Source: Streptomyces sp. CB03234 (GTDB lineage Bacteria > Actinomycetota > Actinomycetes > Streptomycetales > Streptomycetaceae). Taken from it: DNA of 64,000 nucleotides. The position numbers were made by a program, and so were the translations under genes. Of the stretch, positions 15,356 to 23,334 are shown in pieces; the stretch's first letter is position 1; every line of letters begins with the position of its first letter. The notes below the pieces were generated by a model that searched no databases, was not told where the DNA came from, and was given only the letters and a program-made list of their open reading frames with translations. The stretch lies in the NCBI RefSeq assembly GCF_001905885.1, contig NZ_LIYH01000002.1, forward strand, positions 797,591 through 861,590, in the 5' to 3' direction.

Positions 15356-16895
15356 GGGGCGCTCCTTCGGGGTGGTATTCGTCCAAGTGGTTCAGGGCCT
15401 CGCTGACCAGGCGCAGGCCGTACAGCCGCCCGGCGGCCGCGCGTCCGTACGCCGTGACGGCGGCCAGCACGTCGGCGGTGGTGGCGGCCTCGCGCAGGGC
15501 CGCGCGCTGCGCCCGGGTCAGCTCCGGTGGTGTGGCCCCGTCCGGGACCGGGCGCGGTACCGGGATCCAGTCCTCAGCGGGCACGGGCGGGGGCGGAGCC
15601 GGCGGGGGCGGGGGCGGTAGGCCCTCGGCGGTGCGGGCGGCGGCCGCGGCGGCGAGGTCGGCACACACGCCGCAGGGCTGGCCGGTGTGCCAGATGGTGC
15701 CGTCCTCGCAGACGTCCAGGGCGCAGGCGTTGGGCCGGTTGAGGCCGTCGCGGGGTAGACCTACGCCGATGATCCAGCGGGCGCCGTCGCGGACCTCGCC
15801 GGTGAGCCCGGCGTAGCGGCGGGTGAGGCGGGTGGTGATCCGCTCCATGCCGACCCCGGCGGCGAGCTGCCGACTGATCTCGGTCTCGATCCGGCCGACC
15901 GCCCACGACGTCAGCGTGGCGTCGGCGAGCAGGTGCCGTACGGGCTCGAGTACCGCCCACGCTCGGGCGGACAGCGTCGGACCGGATCCGTCCAGCGGCC
16001 TCCGGCTGCTGCCGCCGTCTGTGGCCCGGCCCACCGCCGGGCGGAAGGTCGCCGGAGCGCGGTTTTCCACAGGGCCTCGCGCTACTTGCGGTAGACGCCT
16101 ACGGCGGAGGGAAAGATCACCCCGGCGCCTCATCGCAGGTCGGTCAGTCCTGGGGTCTTCCCTAGACGTGAGGGATCCGTCAGAGGAGTCCGGACCGGAT
16201 CCGTCATGGATGTCCGCACCGGCCAGCAGCGGGTGACGGTGGACGGTGTAGGCGTGGCGGCCCTGGTGACCGGCCCGGTGGTCCACGGTGATCCAGCCGA
16301 GCGCGCCCAGCTCGTCGACCAGGCGGCGGGCCTGGCGCTCGCCGAGGTGCTCGCCGGCCTGTTTGCCGGTCTGGTGGCGCAGCAGCTCGCCGAGGTCGGC
16401 GGCCGACACCGGGATGGACCGGGCGACCGCGTACGCGATCAGCGCGTACAGGCGCAGCAGGCGCGGGGTCAGGGCCTCGGCGGCGCGCACCGGGATCCAC
16501 ACGAACAGCTCGTCCGGTTCGGCGGGCCGTACGGTGCGCAGGGCGGACTGGCCGCGGCCGCCGGGAAGGGTGCGCCGTAGGGTCGGCACCTCCACCAGGC
16601 CGTCGATGGGGTCGGGGTTGCGCAACTGCTTCAGAGCCCGCTCAACAGCCGACTTGGACATGCCGAGGTACCCGGCGATTGTCTCCACGCGGGCGGTACA
16701 GCCTTCGGCGCGCTGGGCGAGTGCTGCGATCTTGACGTAGACGCTCAGGGCCGCATCGGCGTACTGAGCACCTACGACCAGGCGCAGGGGGACGCGGACC
16801 CGCTGTCCGCCGGCGCGCGGGTGTGCCTGGGTGGCCGCGCTGGGCGGCTCCTGGCACGGAGCAGCTGCTGCTGCTCGTCGCGGCACGGCGGACAT
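15339..16895 (-). CDS. large winged-HTH protein, candidate replication initiator or regulator
   Basis: Starting at ATG 16895 (GGAG 9 bases upstream), this 518-residue protein is among the largest in the early operon. Residues about 70-95 hold a helix-turn-helix (VETIAGYLGMSKSAVERALK) and about 165-210 a second winged-helix-like segment with LGERQARRLVDELGALGWIT. A basic linker follows, then a helical C-terminal domain with CALDVCEDG and CGVCADL Cys pairs and a Pro-run. Two DNA-binding units in one protein fit a plasmid- or phage-type replication initiator, since no other replication gene is visible. This is inference; a transcription regulator is equally possible. Confidence 0.55.
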   Translation of the reverse strand: MSAVPRRAAAAAPCQEPPSAATQAHPRAGGQRVRVPLRLVVGAQYADAALSVYVKIAALAQRAEGCTARVETIAGYLGMSKSAVERALKQLRNPDPIDGLVEVPTLRRTLPGGRGQSALRTVRPAEPDELFVWIPVRAAEALTPRLLRLYALIAYAVARSIPVSAADLGELLRHQTGKQAGEHLGERQARRLVDELGALGWITVDHRAGHQGRHAYTVHRHPLLAGADIHDGSGPDSSDGSLTSREDPRTDRPAMRRRGDLSLRRRRLPQVARGPVENRAPATFRPAVGRATDGGSSRRPLDGSGPTLSARAWAVLEPVRHLLADATLTSWAVGRIETEISRQLAAGVGMERITTRLTRRYAGLTGEVRDGARWIIGVGLPRDGLNRPNACALDVCEDGTIWHTGQPCGVCADLAAAAAARTAEGLPPPPPPAPPPPVPAEDWIPVPRPVPDGATPPELTRAQRAALREAATTADVLAAVTAYGRAAAGRLYGLRLVSEALNHLDEYHPEGAPHAASQ

Positions 16896-16922
16896 CGGGG
16901 TCAACTCCAAACGGAAGATCGG

Positions 16923-17630
16923 TCAGTTGTCGGAGGCGGCGCGCAGGGCGCGGGCGAGGGCCAGCTGGCGCTCGCGGTCCCGGATCGGCTCGAGCAGCAC
17001 GAAGTGCAGGGCCTTGTGGGCGAGCTGGCCGTAGGCGTAGGCGGCATCGGCGATACCGGCGGCGTCGTCGAGGGCGGCGTGCAGTTCGCCGGCCTCGTGG
17101 TCGGCGAGGTACTCGCGGGCGGCCAGGTCCTCGGCGTAGCCGGCCGCGCCGAGCTTCACCGCCAGGTCCTGGTACGCGACCCGCAGTGCGTGCGCTCCGG
17201 CGTAGCGGTCCAGGCCGCTGATCTCCAGACCGTGGTGGGCCAGCTGCCCGTCAGCCTCGGTGAACTCCACCACCGGCGGGGTCTCGCTGCGCTGGACGCT
17301 GGCGATGGCCCAGGCCGCGCCGGAGGCGTACAGCAGGGCGGCGTCCTCGTACCGCTGCTGCAGCTCCCGCTCGGCGCGCCGGTAGGCGTCGCTGATCAGG
17401 GACAGGGCGTGGAAGTGAGGGGCACGGCGGTGGTGGCGGGTGTCGCCGCGGTCGTTCAGCCGCCTGCAGATGCCGATGACGCCGTCGTGGATGCGGCGGC
17501 GGTCGAACTCCGCGTTGTGGCGGGCGAGGTAGGCGTGCAGGTATGCGGTGCGGTACTCGGTGGCCGTCTCCCACAGGGCGTACACGCTGTCGGTCAGGGA
17601 GTCGGTCCAGTGCAGGGTCTTGGTCTTCAC
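16923..17630 (-). CDS. helical phage protein, function unknown
   Basis: From a GTG at 17630 the product has 235 residues and opens VKTKTLHWTDSLTDSVYALW. It is alpha-helical and rich in Ala, His and Arg, with EYLADHEAGELHAALDDAAG in the second half. The ribosome binding site is poor, so another start is possible. It lies 27 bases upstream of the large HTH gene and 17 bases downstream of the small winged-helix gene. No motif points to a function. Confidence 0.55.
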   Translation of the reverse strand: MKTKTLHWTDSLTDSVYALWETATEYRTAYLHAYLARHNAEFDRRRIHDGVIGICRRLNDRGDTRHHRRAPHFHALSLISDAYRRAERELQQRYEDAALLYASGAAWAIASVQRSETPPVVEFTEADGQLAHHGLEISGLDRYAGAHALRVAYQDLAVKLGAAGYAEDLAAREYLADHEAGELHAALDDAAGIADAAYAYGQLAHKALHFVLLEPIRDRERQLALARALRAASDN

Positions 17631-17647
17631 GGTGTGTCCGTTCGTCG

Positions 17648-18061
17648 TCAGGAGGAGCGGCGCATGCCTTTGAGCAGCAGCGCGGGGATGGTGAGGCGGA
17701 GCCGGGCGCTCTCGTAGGCCCGGTAGCGGTCCTTGGCAGCGCGCCGGACCCAGCCGCGCTGGAGGAGCACGTTCAGCGCGACGGCCACCTGGCCGCGGTT
17801 GAGCTGGGTGTCGGCCACCAGTCCGTCGAGGAACGGCTGCCGGTCGGCGGGGATGCGGCCGGTGGCGTAGTCGGCGCGGCTGGCGAGCGCGAGTGCGACC
17901 AGCCGGTGGTGGGGGATCAGCGGTGAGCGCAGGATCCCCTTCTCCCACAGCAGCCGGAACGGCTCATCCGTGACCACGGCCCCGCGGGTCAGGGCGCGGT
18001 CGGCGGCCGCGTTCGCCAGGTCCAGCGGCGTCGGGCGCGGCCGGGTCGGGGTGGTCGTCAT
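17648..18061 (-). CDS. winged-helix DNA-binding protein
   Basis: The 137-residue protein holds a winged-helix pattern: RLVALALASRADYATGRIPA, LVADTQLNRGQVAVALNVLL and a basic wing QRGWVRRAAKDRYRAY. AGGAG lies 7 bases before its ATG. Its first 98 bases overlap the end of the upstream gene in another frame, an unusually long overlap for this operon. It is likely a DNA-binding partner of the large HTH protein two genes downstream. Confidence 0.6.
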   Translation of the reverse strand: MTTTPTRPRPTPLDLANAAADRALTRGAVVTDEPFRLLWEKGILRSPLIPHHRLVALALASRADYATGRIPADRQPFLDGLVADTQLNRGQVAVALNVLLQRGWVRRAAKDRYRAYESARLRLTIPALLLKGMRRSS

Positions 18062-18275
18062 GGTCGTGCTCCTGCTCCTCGGGAACGGGGTCGGTGTCGG
18101 GGGTGAGGTAGAGGTAGGCGCCGGGCGGCCAGCCCGGGCCGGGCGGCGTCTCCGGCCGCCCGGCCCAGGCGTTGGGCGAGTGCTTGTCGCATTTGCGGCC
18201 CGTGAAGTAGAGGCGGGCGTAGGTGAGCCCGTGCGGCTGTGCGACGTCCTCGCACGGGCCCTTCGAGCCGCTCAC
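17964..18275 (-). CDS. small phage protein with Cys/His motif
   Basis: From the GTG that overlaps the upstream stop (GTGA at 18272-18275), the product has 103 residues. It contains CEDVAQPHGLTYARLYFTGR and then KCDKHS, a C-H-C-H set that could bind one zinc. The C-terminal third is low-complexity acidic then Arg/Gly-rich sequence and is the part that overlaps the winged-helix gene. The true end could be debated, but the N-terminal part looks like a real small domain. Confidence 0.5.
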   Translation of the reverse strand: MSGSKGPCEDVAQPHGLTYARLYFTGRKCDKHSPNAWAGRPETPPGPGWPPGAYLYLTPDTDPVPEEQEHDHDDHPDPAAPDAAGPGERGRRPRPDPRGRGHG

Positions 18276-18574
18276 ACCTCGGCCACGGTCGCGTGGCACC
18301 CGCCGCACACCCACTGGCCGGGGCCGGCCGGGTAGTGCCGGGTGTGCATGTGGCCGCACACCGGGGTGTGACAGGCCCGGTAGATGTACGGCACGGGTGC
18401 GGGCGTCGGCGTGGCGGCCTCGGGCTGGGTGGCCCGGGCGCGGCGGCCGCCGAACAAGCGGCGGCCGCCACGCACCACGGCCAGGACGACACAGGCCACG
18501 CCCATCACCAGTGTGCCGAGCCCGGAGACCACGATCAGCAAGGCGGCGTACCCGATCCAGTCCTCCGGCATCAC
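18272..18574 (-). CDS. membrane protein with C-terminal zinc motif
   Basis: The 100-residue protein opens MMPEDWIGYAALLIVVSGLG with one long membrane segment (about residues 8-33). A basic stop-transfer (RGGRRLFGGRRARA), a Pro/Ala linker, and a Cys/His tail (CHTPVCGHMHTRHYP then WVCGGCHA) follow. The tail would lie in the cytoplasm. Both ends overlap neighbours by 4 bases. A membrane-tethered zinc domain is unusual; no family is recognised. Confidence 0.6.
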   Translation of the reverse strand: MMPEDWIGYAALLIVVSGLGTLVMGVACVVLAVVRGGRRLFGGRRARATQPEAATPTPAPVPYIYRACHTPVCGHMHTRHYPAGPGQWVCGGCHATVAEV

Positions 18575-18957
18575 TGGCCACCGCCGATGGCGCGGATCTC
18601 AGCCAGAGCCTGCCCGTACCCGGCGCACCCGCCCGCGCAGTACCAGCGGGCCGGTTCCCTCGAGCCGGACACGCTCACGCGCACCATGCCCGCGGCGGGC
18701 CGGGGCTCGTTGGCCAGCGAGCCGCACCCGGCGGCCGGGCAGTCCCGCCCGACCGCCACCGCCCGGCCGACCCGGCCCTTACCGACCAGGCCGCCGTTCC
18801 ACCGCTGCGCCCGCTCCTCGGCACGGCGCTTGGCGTCCGCGCTCGCCTTCTCGCTGTGCGCCTTGCGGCACCGGGCACAGGGGGGCAGCTCCTTGTAGTA
18901 CCGGTGCTGGCTGTACCCCTTGGGCGTGCCGTGCTCGATCTCCACCTGCATCGTCAT
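18571..18957 (-). CDS. zinc-knuckle phage protein, function unknown
   Basis: The 128-residue product opens MTMQVEIEHGTPKGYSQHRY and includes PPCARCRKAHSEKASADAKR, a Cys/His motif I associate with hypothetical proteins of Streptomyces phages and integrative elements. Two further Cys sets (CPAAGCGS and WYCAGGCAGYG) follow. The ATG at 18957 overlaps the upstream stop (ATGA). Several zinc sites with basic helices between suggest nucleic-acid contact, by inference only. Confidence 0.6.
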   Translation of the reverse strand: MTMQVEIEHGTPKGYSQHRYYKELPPCARCRKAHSEKASADAKRRAEERAQRWNGGLVGKGRVGRAVAVGRDCPAAGCGSLANEPRPAAGMVRVSVSGSREPARWYCAGGCAGYGQALAEIRAIGGGQ

Positions 18958-19298
18958 GCCGCCTCGTCGTCCGGCTTGGGCATGAGGGCCAGGCCGTGGC
19001 TCTCGGCCCACGACCGCGCCTGCCGCTCGTCCACGCGGGCGCAGTGCTCGTCGAAATCGGCGTAGCCGTAGGCGTGGTAGACGATCGGCCCGAAGACCAC
19101 GGCCACCGAGGCGTTGCCGCCCTCGTCGACGGTGACCTCCCGGCCGACCTGCTCGGCGAAGGCCTCCACCGCCGCATTGCTGTGCAGCGGGTACAGGAGA
19201 CGGTCCCCGCTCATGGAGACGCCCACGTCCGGGTTGGCTTCCAGCCAGTCGGCCAGATCACGCAGGCCGGTCACGTACTGCTCACGAGTGCTGCTCAT
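18954..19298 (-). CDS. small phage protein, function unknown
   Basis: This 114-residue protein opens MSSTREQYVTGLRDLADWLE, with ANPDVGVSMSGDRLLYPLHS and then a beta-strand region (SVAVVFGPIVYHAYGYADFD). It has a compact alpha/beta look and no zinc motif, unlike most neighbours. AAGGA lies about 10 bases before the ATG, and both ends overlap neighbours by 4 bases. No family is recognised. Confidence 0.6.
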   Translation of the reverse strand: MSSTREQYVTGLRDLADWLEANPDVGVSMSGDRLLYPLHSNAAVEAFAEQVGREVTVDEGGNASVAVVFGPIVYHAYGYADFDEHCARVDERQARSWAESHGLALMPKPDDEAA

Positions 19299-20089
19299 CG
19301 GCGGGAGTCCTTCCAGGTGTTGAGGCGGTAGGCGCGGTGGTGCGGGTCGCGGTCGTTGACGACGAGCAGGCCCTGGCGGCCCAGGAGCCGCAGGTCTCGG
19401 CGCGCGACGTTCGCGCCGACGTCGATCCCGTGCGCCTGGTACAGGCGGCGCGCACGGACGGGGGTCCACTCGCCCTGCCAGGACTTGACCGCGCGGCGGA
19501 GGATGTCCAGGCGCTCGGCGCGTAGGTCGTGACCGGCCAGGCGCAGCCAGTCGGCGAGCTTGGCGCGGGTGGCGTCGTCGAGAAGGAGAGCGACGGGCCG
19601 GCCGTCCTCGGCGATACAGCCCACGGTCGTCTCGCTCTCGCCGTCCCCCCGGGCGGGCTCGAGGACGCAGTCGACACGCCGCACGACCACCGGGGTGGAC
19701 TCGCCCGCCGAGCGGGTGTCCTTCCCCGTGAGGTCGCTGGAGTAGGCGCGGACGGCGTCGAGGAGCGTTGCGGGGTCGGTGAACCCGTGGTCGATGAACC
19801 CGCGCAGCCGCGCGGCGGCTTGGGCGAGGACATCGGCGTCACGGTCGGCGATCAAGGCCGGGGCCTGCCCGGGCCGGACCTCCGGCGACACCACGAGCGC
19901 CGCCAGCAGCCGCCCGTACGCCGTCAGCGGCTCGGTGGCGTCGACCCGGCGCGGGACCTGGCGCAGCGCTTCGGCGCGCTCGGTCGCGTCGTAGTCGTCC
20001 ATCAGCTGGTGCGCGTCCTCGATGCGCATGCCCGACTCGCGCAGCGCGCCGAGCAGGTACGCGCGCCGGTCCGCCTGGGGAGTGTTCAC
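19295..20089 (-). CDS. phage protein with winged-helix-like C-terminus
   Basis: From the GTG overlapping the upstream stop (GTGA at 20086-20089), this 264-residue protein opens VNTPQADRRAYLLGALRESG. The C-terminal 60 residues (WTPVRARRLYQAHGIDVGAN, then RRDLRLLGRQGLLVVND) read as a helix-turn-helix plus wing, a probable DNA-binding end. The middle is acidic and beta-rich. Its role is unknown. It is one of three genes in this operon with a winged-helix look. Confidence 0.58.
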   Translation of the reverse strand: MNTPQADRRAYLLGALRESGMRIEDAHQLMDDYDATERAEALRQVPRRVDATEPLTAYGRLLAALVVSPEVRPGQAPALIADRDADVLAQAAARLRGFIDHGFTDPATLLDAVRAYSSDLTGKDTRSAGESTPVVVRRVDCVLEPARGDGESETTVGCIAEDGRPVALLLDDATRAKLADWLRLAGHDLRAERLDILRRAVKSWQGEWTPVRARRLYQAHGIDVGANVARRDLRLLGRQGLLVVNDRDPHHRAYRLNTWKDSRR

Positions 20090-20304
20090 GACCTGCCCCC
20101 GTCCTGCTGTCCGGGCAGCGGGTGAGCGGCCAGGTAGGCGCGGGTCGCGGCGTGGGAGGGGTGGCGGATCACCAGGGAACCGGACGGCGGGTCCACCGGC
20201 GCCGGGCGGGGCGCCGGCGACTGGCGGTCGCTGTCGGCGTTGATGGCCCACCGGACGGCGAGCAGGCCGACGATGGCGGCCGTGATGCTCAGGAACACGA
20301 TCAC
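20086..20304 (-). CDS. single-span membrane peptide (72 residues)
   Basis: The protein opens MIVFLSITAAIVGLLAVRWA, an N-terminal membrane anchor of about 20 residues. A Pro-rich linker and a short soluble tail (HPSHAATRAYLAAHPLPGQQ) follow. Both ends overlap neighbours by 4 bases. With the 18272 gene it is one of several single-span proteins in the operon. Function is unknown. Confidence 0.55.
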   Translation of the reverse strand: MIVFLSITAAIVGLLAVRWAINADSDRQSPAPRPAPVDPPSGSLVIRHPSHAATRAYLAAHPLPGQQDGGRS

Positions 20305-21017
20305 GACTCCGCCCCCTGCCCCTGGCGCGGCTGGACGTAGGAGAAGGCGTCGGCCTGCAGGCCGCCCACGCCGTCGCCGACCAAGACCACGGCGACGTCG
20401 CCGCGACGGCCGTGGCCGGTGGTTACGCTGCCCCTGCAGGTCACGGTGCGGGTGTCAACGCTCAGCATCCCGAGCCACCACAACCATGCCTCCATGGACT
20501 GCGGCCGTACGGTCAGGCGCAGTTCGGTGGTGGAGCGGACGTCAGTGGCGGTCACGTCTGGCTGCGACGTACGCAGCTGCTGCGCCAGCAGCGCGGCCGG
20601 CGCATCCTCCGGTGTGTCCGGGTCGATGGTGTGGAAGGTGCCGGCCGCCCGGGCCGTCATGGCGGGCGAGGCCTGCTGGCGTGCCAGCAGCGCACGCAGC
20701 CTCTCCACCGCAGCGGCCCGGCGCGGGTCCGCGCTCGCCTCCGGGTGCGTGTGGTCGCCGGTGTTCATGTGCATGTGGCACACCGGGCACTGCACCTGAG
20801 CGGGCGCCACCAGCTCGAACTCGATCGGCGCGTACGGCTCGAGCTCGGCGACCCGGGCCCGCAGCCGCTCCACCTCGTCGCGCAGAGCGAGCGCGATCTC
20901 GTGCAGCGCCTTCTCGTTGCCGCTGTCGTAGGTCGCGACGCTGAACCGGGCCCGCTGCTCCATGTACTGGCCCAGCCGGATCTCGGCGGTAGTACGGCCA
21001 CCGTGCTGCTCGGTCAT
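20301..21017 (-). CDS. coiled-coil protein with CxxC/His knuckle, function unknown
   Basis: The 238-residue protein has an N-terminal coiled coil (ALRDEVERLRARVAELEPYA), then CPVCHMHMNTGDHTH, a clean CxxC-x-H-x-H zinc-type site. It ends in a beta-rich domain with LRLTVRPQSMEAWLWWLGML. The coiled coil followed by zinc knuckle is the same plan as the next gene upstream (21014), so the two may be distant paralogues or partners. Overlaps of 4 bases on both sides. Confidence 0.6.
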   Translation of the reverse strand: MTEQHGGRTTAEIRLGQYMEQRARFSVATYDSGNEKALHEIALALRDEVERLRARVAELEPYAPIEFELVAPAQVQCPVCHMHMNTGDHTHPEASADPRRAAAVERLRALLARQQASPAMTARAAGTFHTIDPDTPEDAPAALLAQQLRTSQPDVTATDVRSTTELRLTVRPQSMEAWLWWLGMLSVDTRTVTCRGSVTTGHGRRGDVAVVLVGDGVGGLQADAFSYVQPRQGQGAES

Positions 21018-21625
21018 CGACTTCCCCCGTCCGTGTCGGCGAGGACCGCGGCCACGACCGGGAACTGCGCGTCGACCGAGCGGCGCACCCTCTCCTGCTC
21101 TGACGCCCACGCCCGCCACCGGGCAACGGTCGCTTCGATCTCCGCGACCGCCGCGTCCAGCGGCTCGCACTCCGTGGCACGGCCGAGGTCGATCAGGAAG
21201 TTGTCCAGCGACTTGGCGTCCAGGTGTGCGGACCAGGGACGGAGGAACGAGCCCTGCTGCGCGTGCTGGGGGCACGGCTCGGACTCCACCGGCTGCCCGC
21301 ACACGCTGCACACCAGGCCGCCCGGCGGCAGCCCGCTGTCCCACACTTCGCGGTACGGAACCTGGGCCTCCAACTCGGCGACCTGTGCCCGAAGCCGGGC
21401 GTTCTCCTCGGCCAGCGAACCGGCGACCGGCACGGGCAGCGCGCCGAGCGCGGACACCGCCTGGTCCAACTCGCCGGCCAACTGACCGACAGCGGCCAGA
21501 GCCTGGGCCAGATGCCCGTACAAGGCGCCCGGGATACGGCCGTATCCGTTGTAGGAGGCGTGCGCCGCCTGCAACGTCCTGGCAGCAGCCGCGACGGCGG
21601 CCGCGCTCACGTGTACGGTGCTCAC
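21014..21625 (-). CDS. coiled-coil protein with CxxC/His knuckle, function unknown
   Basis: From the GTG overlapping the upstream stop (GTGA at 21622-21625), the product has 203 residues. The central part has a coiled coil (LAEENARLRAQVAELEAQVP) followed by VCSVCGQPVESEPCPQHAQQ, a zinc-type Cys/His set, and a helical C-terminus (AVAEIEATVARWRAWASEQE). This matches the plan of the next gene, which suggests the two form a complex or arose by duplication. No known family. Confidence 0.6.
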   Translation of the reverse strand: MSTVHVSAAAVAAAARTLQAAHASYNGYGRIPGALYGHLAQALAAVGQLAGELDQAVSALGALPVPVAGSLAEENARLRAQVAELEAQVPYREVWDSGLPPGGLVCSVCGQPVESEPCPQHAQQGSFLRPWSAHLDAKSLDNFLIDLGRATECEPLDAAVAEIEATVARWRAWASEQERVRRSVDAQFPVVAAVLADTDGGSR

Positions 21626-22008
21626 GAGCGCCCCCTCAGCCGCCGGAGCAGCGCGGCGAACATGCTGGGCGTCGGGGCCTCGGCGGGCTTGGCCACCACG
21701 GGGGCCGGCTGGTCCTGTGGGGTCTCGATCGCAGTGAGCTTCTCGGCCGGGGTGGCCTGGCGCGGGGCCGGGATCCACGGGCCGTACGTCGTGTAGCCCT
21801 CGGACAACGGCAGCGGGGGGTCGGTGTCGCACTGCATCAGCGGCTCGCCGGACTCGGTGTCCAGGCCGGTCCACTCCCAGTGGGCGCCGTAGACGTCGAT
21901 CCAGGGGCGGTCCAGCTCGAACACGATGCCCTTGTCCTTGAAGGTCCACACGGGCCGGGCGGTCCCCGGGGGGATGCCCGGGGCGGGGTGGGTAAGGTGA
22001 TTGCTCAC
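21622..22008 (-). CDS. phiSA1p31-like phage protein
   Basis: The 128-residue protein contains WIDVYGAHWEWTGLDTESGE and then YTTYGPWIPAPR, a pattern I recall as the 'phiSA1p31-related' family named after a Streptomyces siphophage. Its function is not known to me. The C-terminal third is Pro/Ala-rich with a final basic helix (MFAALLRRLRGRS). It is the first gene of the chain of 4-base overlaps. The 90-base gap upstream holds no gene. Confidence 0.6.
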   Translation of the reverse strand: MSNHLTHPAPGIPPGTARPVWTFKDKGIVFELDRPWIDVYGAHWEWTGLDTESGEPLMQCDTDPPLPLSEGYTTYGPWIPAPRQATPAEKLTAIETPQDQPAPVVAKPAEAPTPSMFAALLRRLRGRS

Positions 22009-22098
22009 GGTGACCTCGTTCTTCTCGAGTGGATGAGGTACTGCCGGAGGGGTCGTGTACGGGCCGGGCAGGGCCCGTCCGACCCCGTTCTCCTGGAT

Positions 22099-22317
22099 TC
22101 AGACGGCGCGCATCTTGCGCTGGCCGGGGATCCGGTGGCGCGCGGCGATCTCGGCGCGGTCCTGGGGGCTGAACATCAACTTCCGGCCCATTCGGTGGGC
22201 GGGGTAGCCGAAGTGGTTGACGCCGTCGCGCAGGCGACGCTTACCGATGCCGAGCCGCTTGGCGGTCTCGTCGACGTCGGTGAAGTCCTCCACGGTGGGG
22301 GTGGCGGTGGCGGTCAT
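22099..22317 (-). CDS. excisionase-like helix-turn-helix protein
   Basis: The 72-residue protein reads DVDETAKRLGIGKRRLRDGV and then GYPAHRMGRKLMFSPQDRAE. This is the layout of excisionase/HTH_17 proteins: a short helix-turn-helix, a hydrophobic wing, then a basic end. Small size and the place between the regulatory switch and the early operon, near the integrase, support a recombination directionality factor. It could also be a regulator. It begins 9 bases after the stop of the XRE gene upstream. Confidence 0.65.
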   Translation of the reverse strand: MTATATPTVEDFTDVDETAKRLGIGKRRLRDGVNHFGYPAHRMGRKLMFSPQDRAEIAARHRIPGQRKMRAV

Positions 22318-22326
22318 TGGGTCACC

Positions 22327-22572
22327 TCATTCGGGGGCGGTCTCGCTCGAGGCGAGGAGGCTGTCGTCGTCGGGCGCGAGGCCCAGGGCGGCCCGCAGGG
22401 CCAGGTAGGTGGGGGGTCGCGTGCGGCGCCGGACGCCGGTTTCCAGCCGCGACAGATAGCTGCTGGTGAGACCAGCGATGCGGGCGAGGTCGGCGATCGA
22501 TTGGCCGCGAGACATGCGGATCTTGCGGATTGCCGCCCCGTCCACCTCGTAGGTAGCTCGGGGTGCCTTCAT
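22327..22572 (-). CDS. XRE-family phage regulator, leftward (Cro-like position)
   Basis: This 81-residue protein is a single XRE helix-turn-helix: IRKIRMSRGQSIADLARIAG then LTSSYLSRLETGVRRRTRPP. It heads the leftward early operon and is divergent from the second XRE gene at 22758, with repeated AGGAAC/GTTCCT boxes between them. That layout is the standard lysogeny switch, where this one is in the Cro position. Which of the two keeps lysogeny cannot be told from sequence alone. Confidence 0.8.
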   Translation of the reverse strand: MKAPRATYEVDGAAIRKIRMSRGQSIADLARIAGLTSSYLSRLETGVRRRTRPPTYLALRAALGLAPDDDSLLASSETAPE

Positions 22573-22757
22573 GTCCAGAAGCTAACAGGAACTACTAGGA
22601 ACTGCTAGCACTACCTGTGGGTAACATCGCAGGAACTAGTAACTTCTAGCTGTTTCTGGATGTTCCTTCGCGCATGAACCTCAAGAGACTGTTAAAGCTG
22701 CGTGCAGGCCGAAACGCGTTCCTGGCGGTACCTAGGGGTTCCTGAGAAAATGCCGAC
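22573..22757. promoter_or_regulatory. divergent switch region with six AGGAAC/GTTCCT boxes
   Basis: AGGAAC occurs at 22587, 22597 and 22631, and its inverse GTTCCT at 22662, 22718 and 22738. The first two are 10 bases apart, one helical turn. The left three point one way and the right three the other. The region is also much more AT-rich than its surroundings. It separates the two XRE regulators, so these boxes are the likely operators of the phage switch. Confidence 0.75.
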
Positions 22758-23192
22758 ATGGCTACAACCGACCCCGCGAGCCGGGAACGCCTTGCCCGGC
22801 TCGTGAGACAACGCCGCATCAGTCTTGGGTGGCATAAGGCGAAAGCGGCTGAGGCCGCTGAACTGACGATCACTACCTACATGCGCGTCGAAAACGGGGC
22901 GACCGTCCGGGATGTGACCTACGCCAAGATCGAGAAGGCGCTCGGCTGGGCCCCGGGGGCGTGCCAGGCCGTACTGGAGGGTGCAGAGGAGGCGCAGGAG
23001 GCCGGCGAAATCGTCGCGGGGGTGCGAATCGCCGAGGTCGCAGACAGTAGGGAGGGCGTGCGCAAGGCGGTGCACAACGCGATCGTCGCAACGATGCCGG
23101 AGGTGCCGACGGGCACCATGGCGAAGTTCAGTGATGCGGTGTTCCAGGAACTCCAGCGGCAGGGCATCGTCCCACCTGAAGATGAGGGCTAA
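22758..23192 (+). CDS. XRE-family phage regulator, rightward (repressor position)
   Basis: The 144-residue protein has an N-terminal XRE domain (LARLVRQRRISLGWHKAKAA, then ELTITTYMRVENGATVRDVT) and a helical C-terminal half that may make it a dimer. It reads toward the integrase, the usual place of a phage immunity repressor, and shares the operator-rich spacer with the leftward XRE gene. The start has only a weak upstream site. No RecA-type cleavage motif (Ala-Gly with Ser/Lys peptidase) is seen, so induction would work some other way. Confidence 0.8.
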   Translation: MATTDPASRERLARLVRQRRISLGWHKAKAAEAAELTITTYMRVENGATVRDVTYAKIEKALGWAPGACQAVLEGAEEAQEAGEIVAGVRIAEVADSREGVRKAVHNAIVATMPEVPTGTMAKFSDAVFQELQRQGIVPPEDEG

Positions 23193-23219
23193 ACATCTCA
23201 GTCGTACAACCTTTCGCCT

Positions 23220-23235
23220 GTAACGGAACCGTTAC
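23220..23235. promoter_or_regulatory. inverted repeat, operator candidate
   Basis: GTAACGG and CCGTTAC are exact 7-bp arms around AA. The site lies 28 bases past the repressor stop and 100 bases before the next small gene, in AT-richer sequence. It may control the small gene and integrase downstream. Confidence 0.5.
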
Positions 23236-23334
23236 GGTGGGTTCGATAAATGCTGCTGACATATTCTTTCGGCCGCGCGTTCGGTATGTAAGGCTCATCA
23301 CGTGGGGGTCTTCCAGCCGCACGAGAGGGGGCCT

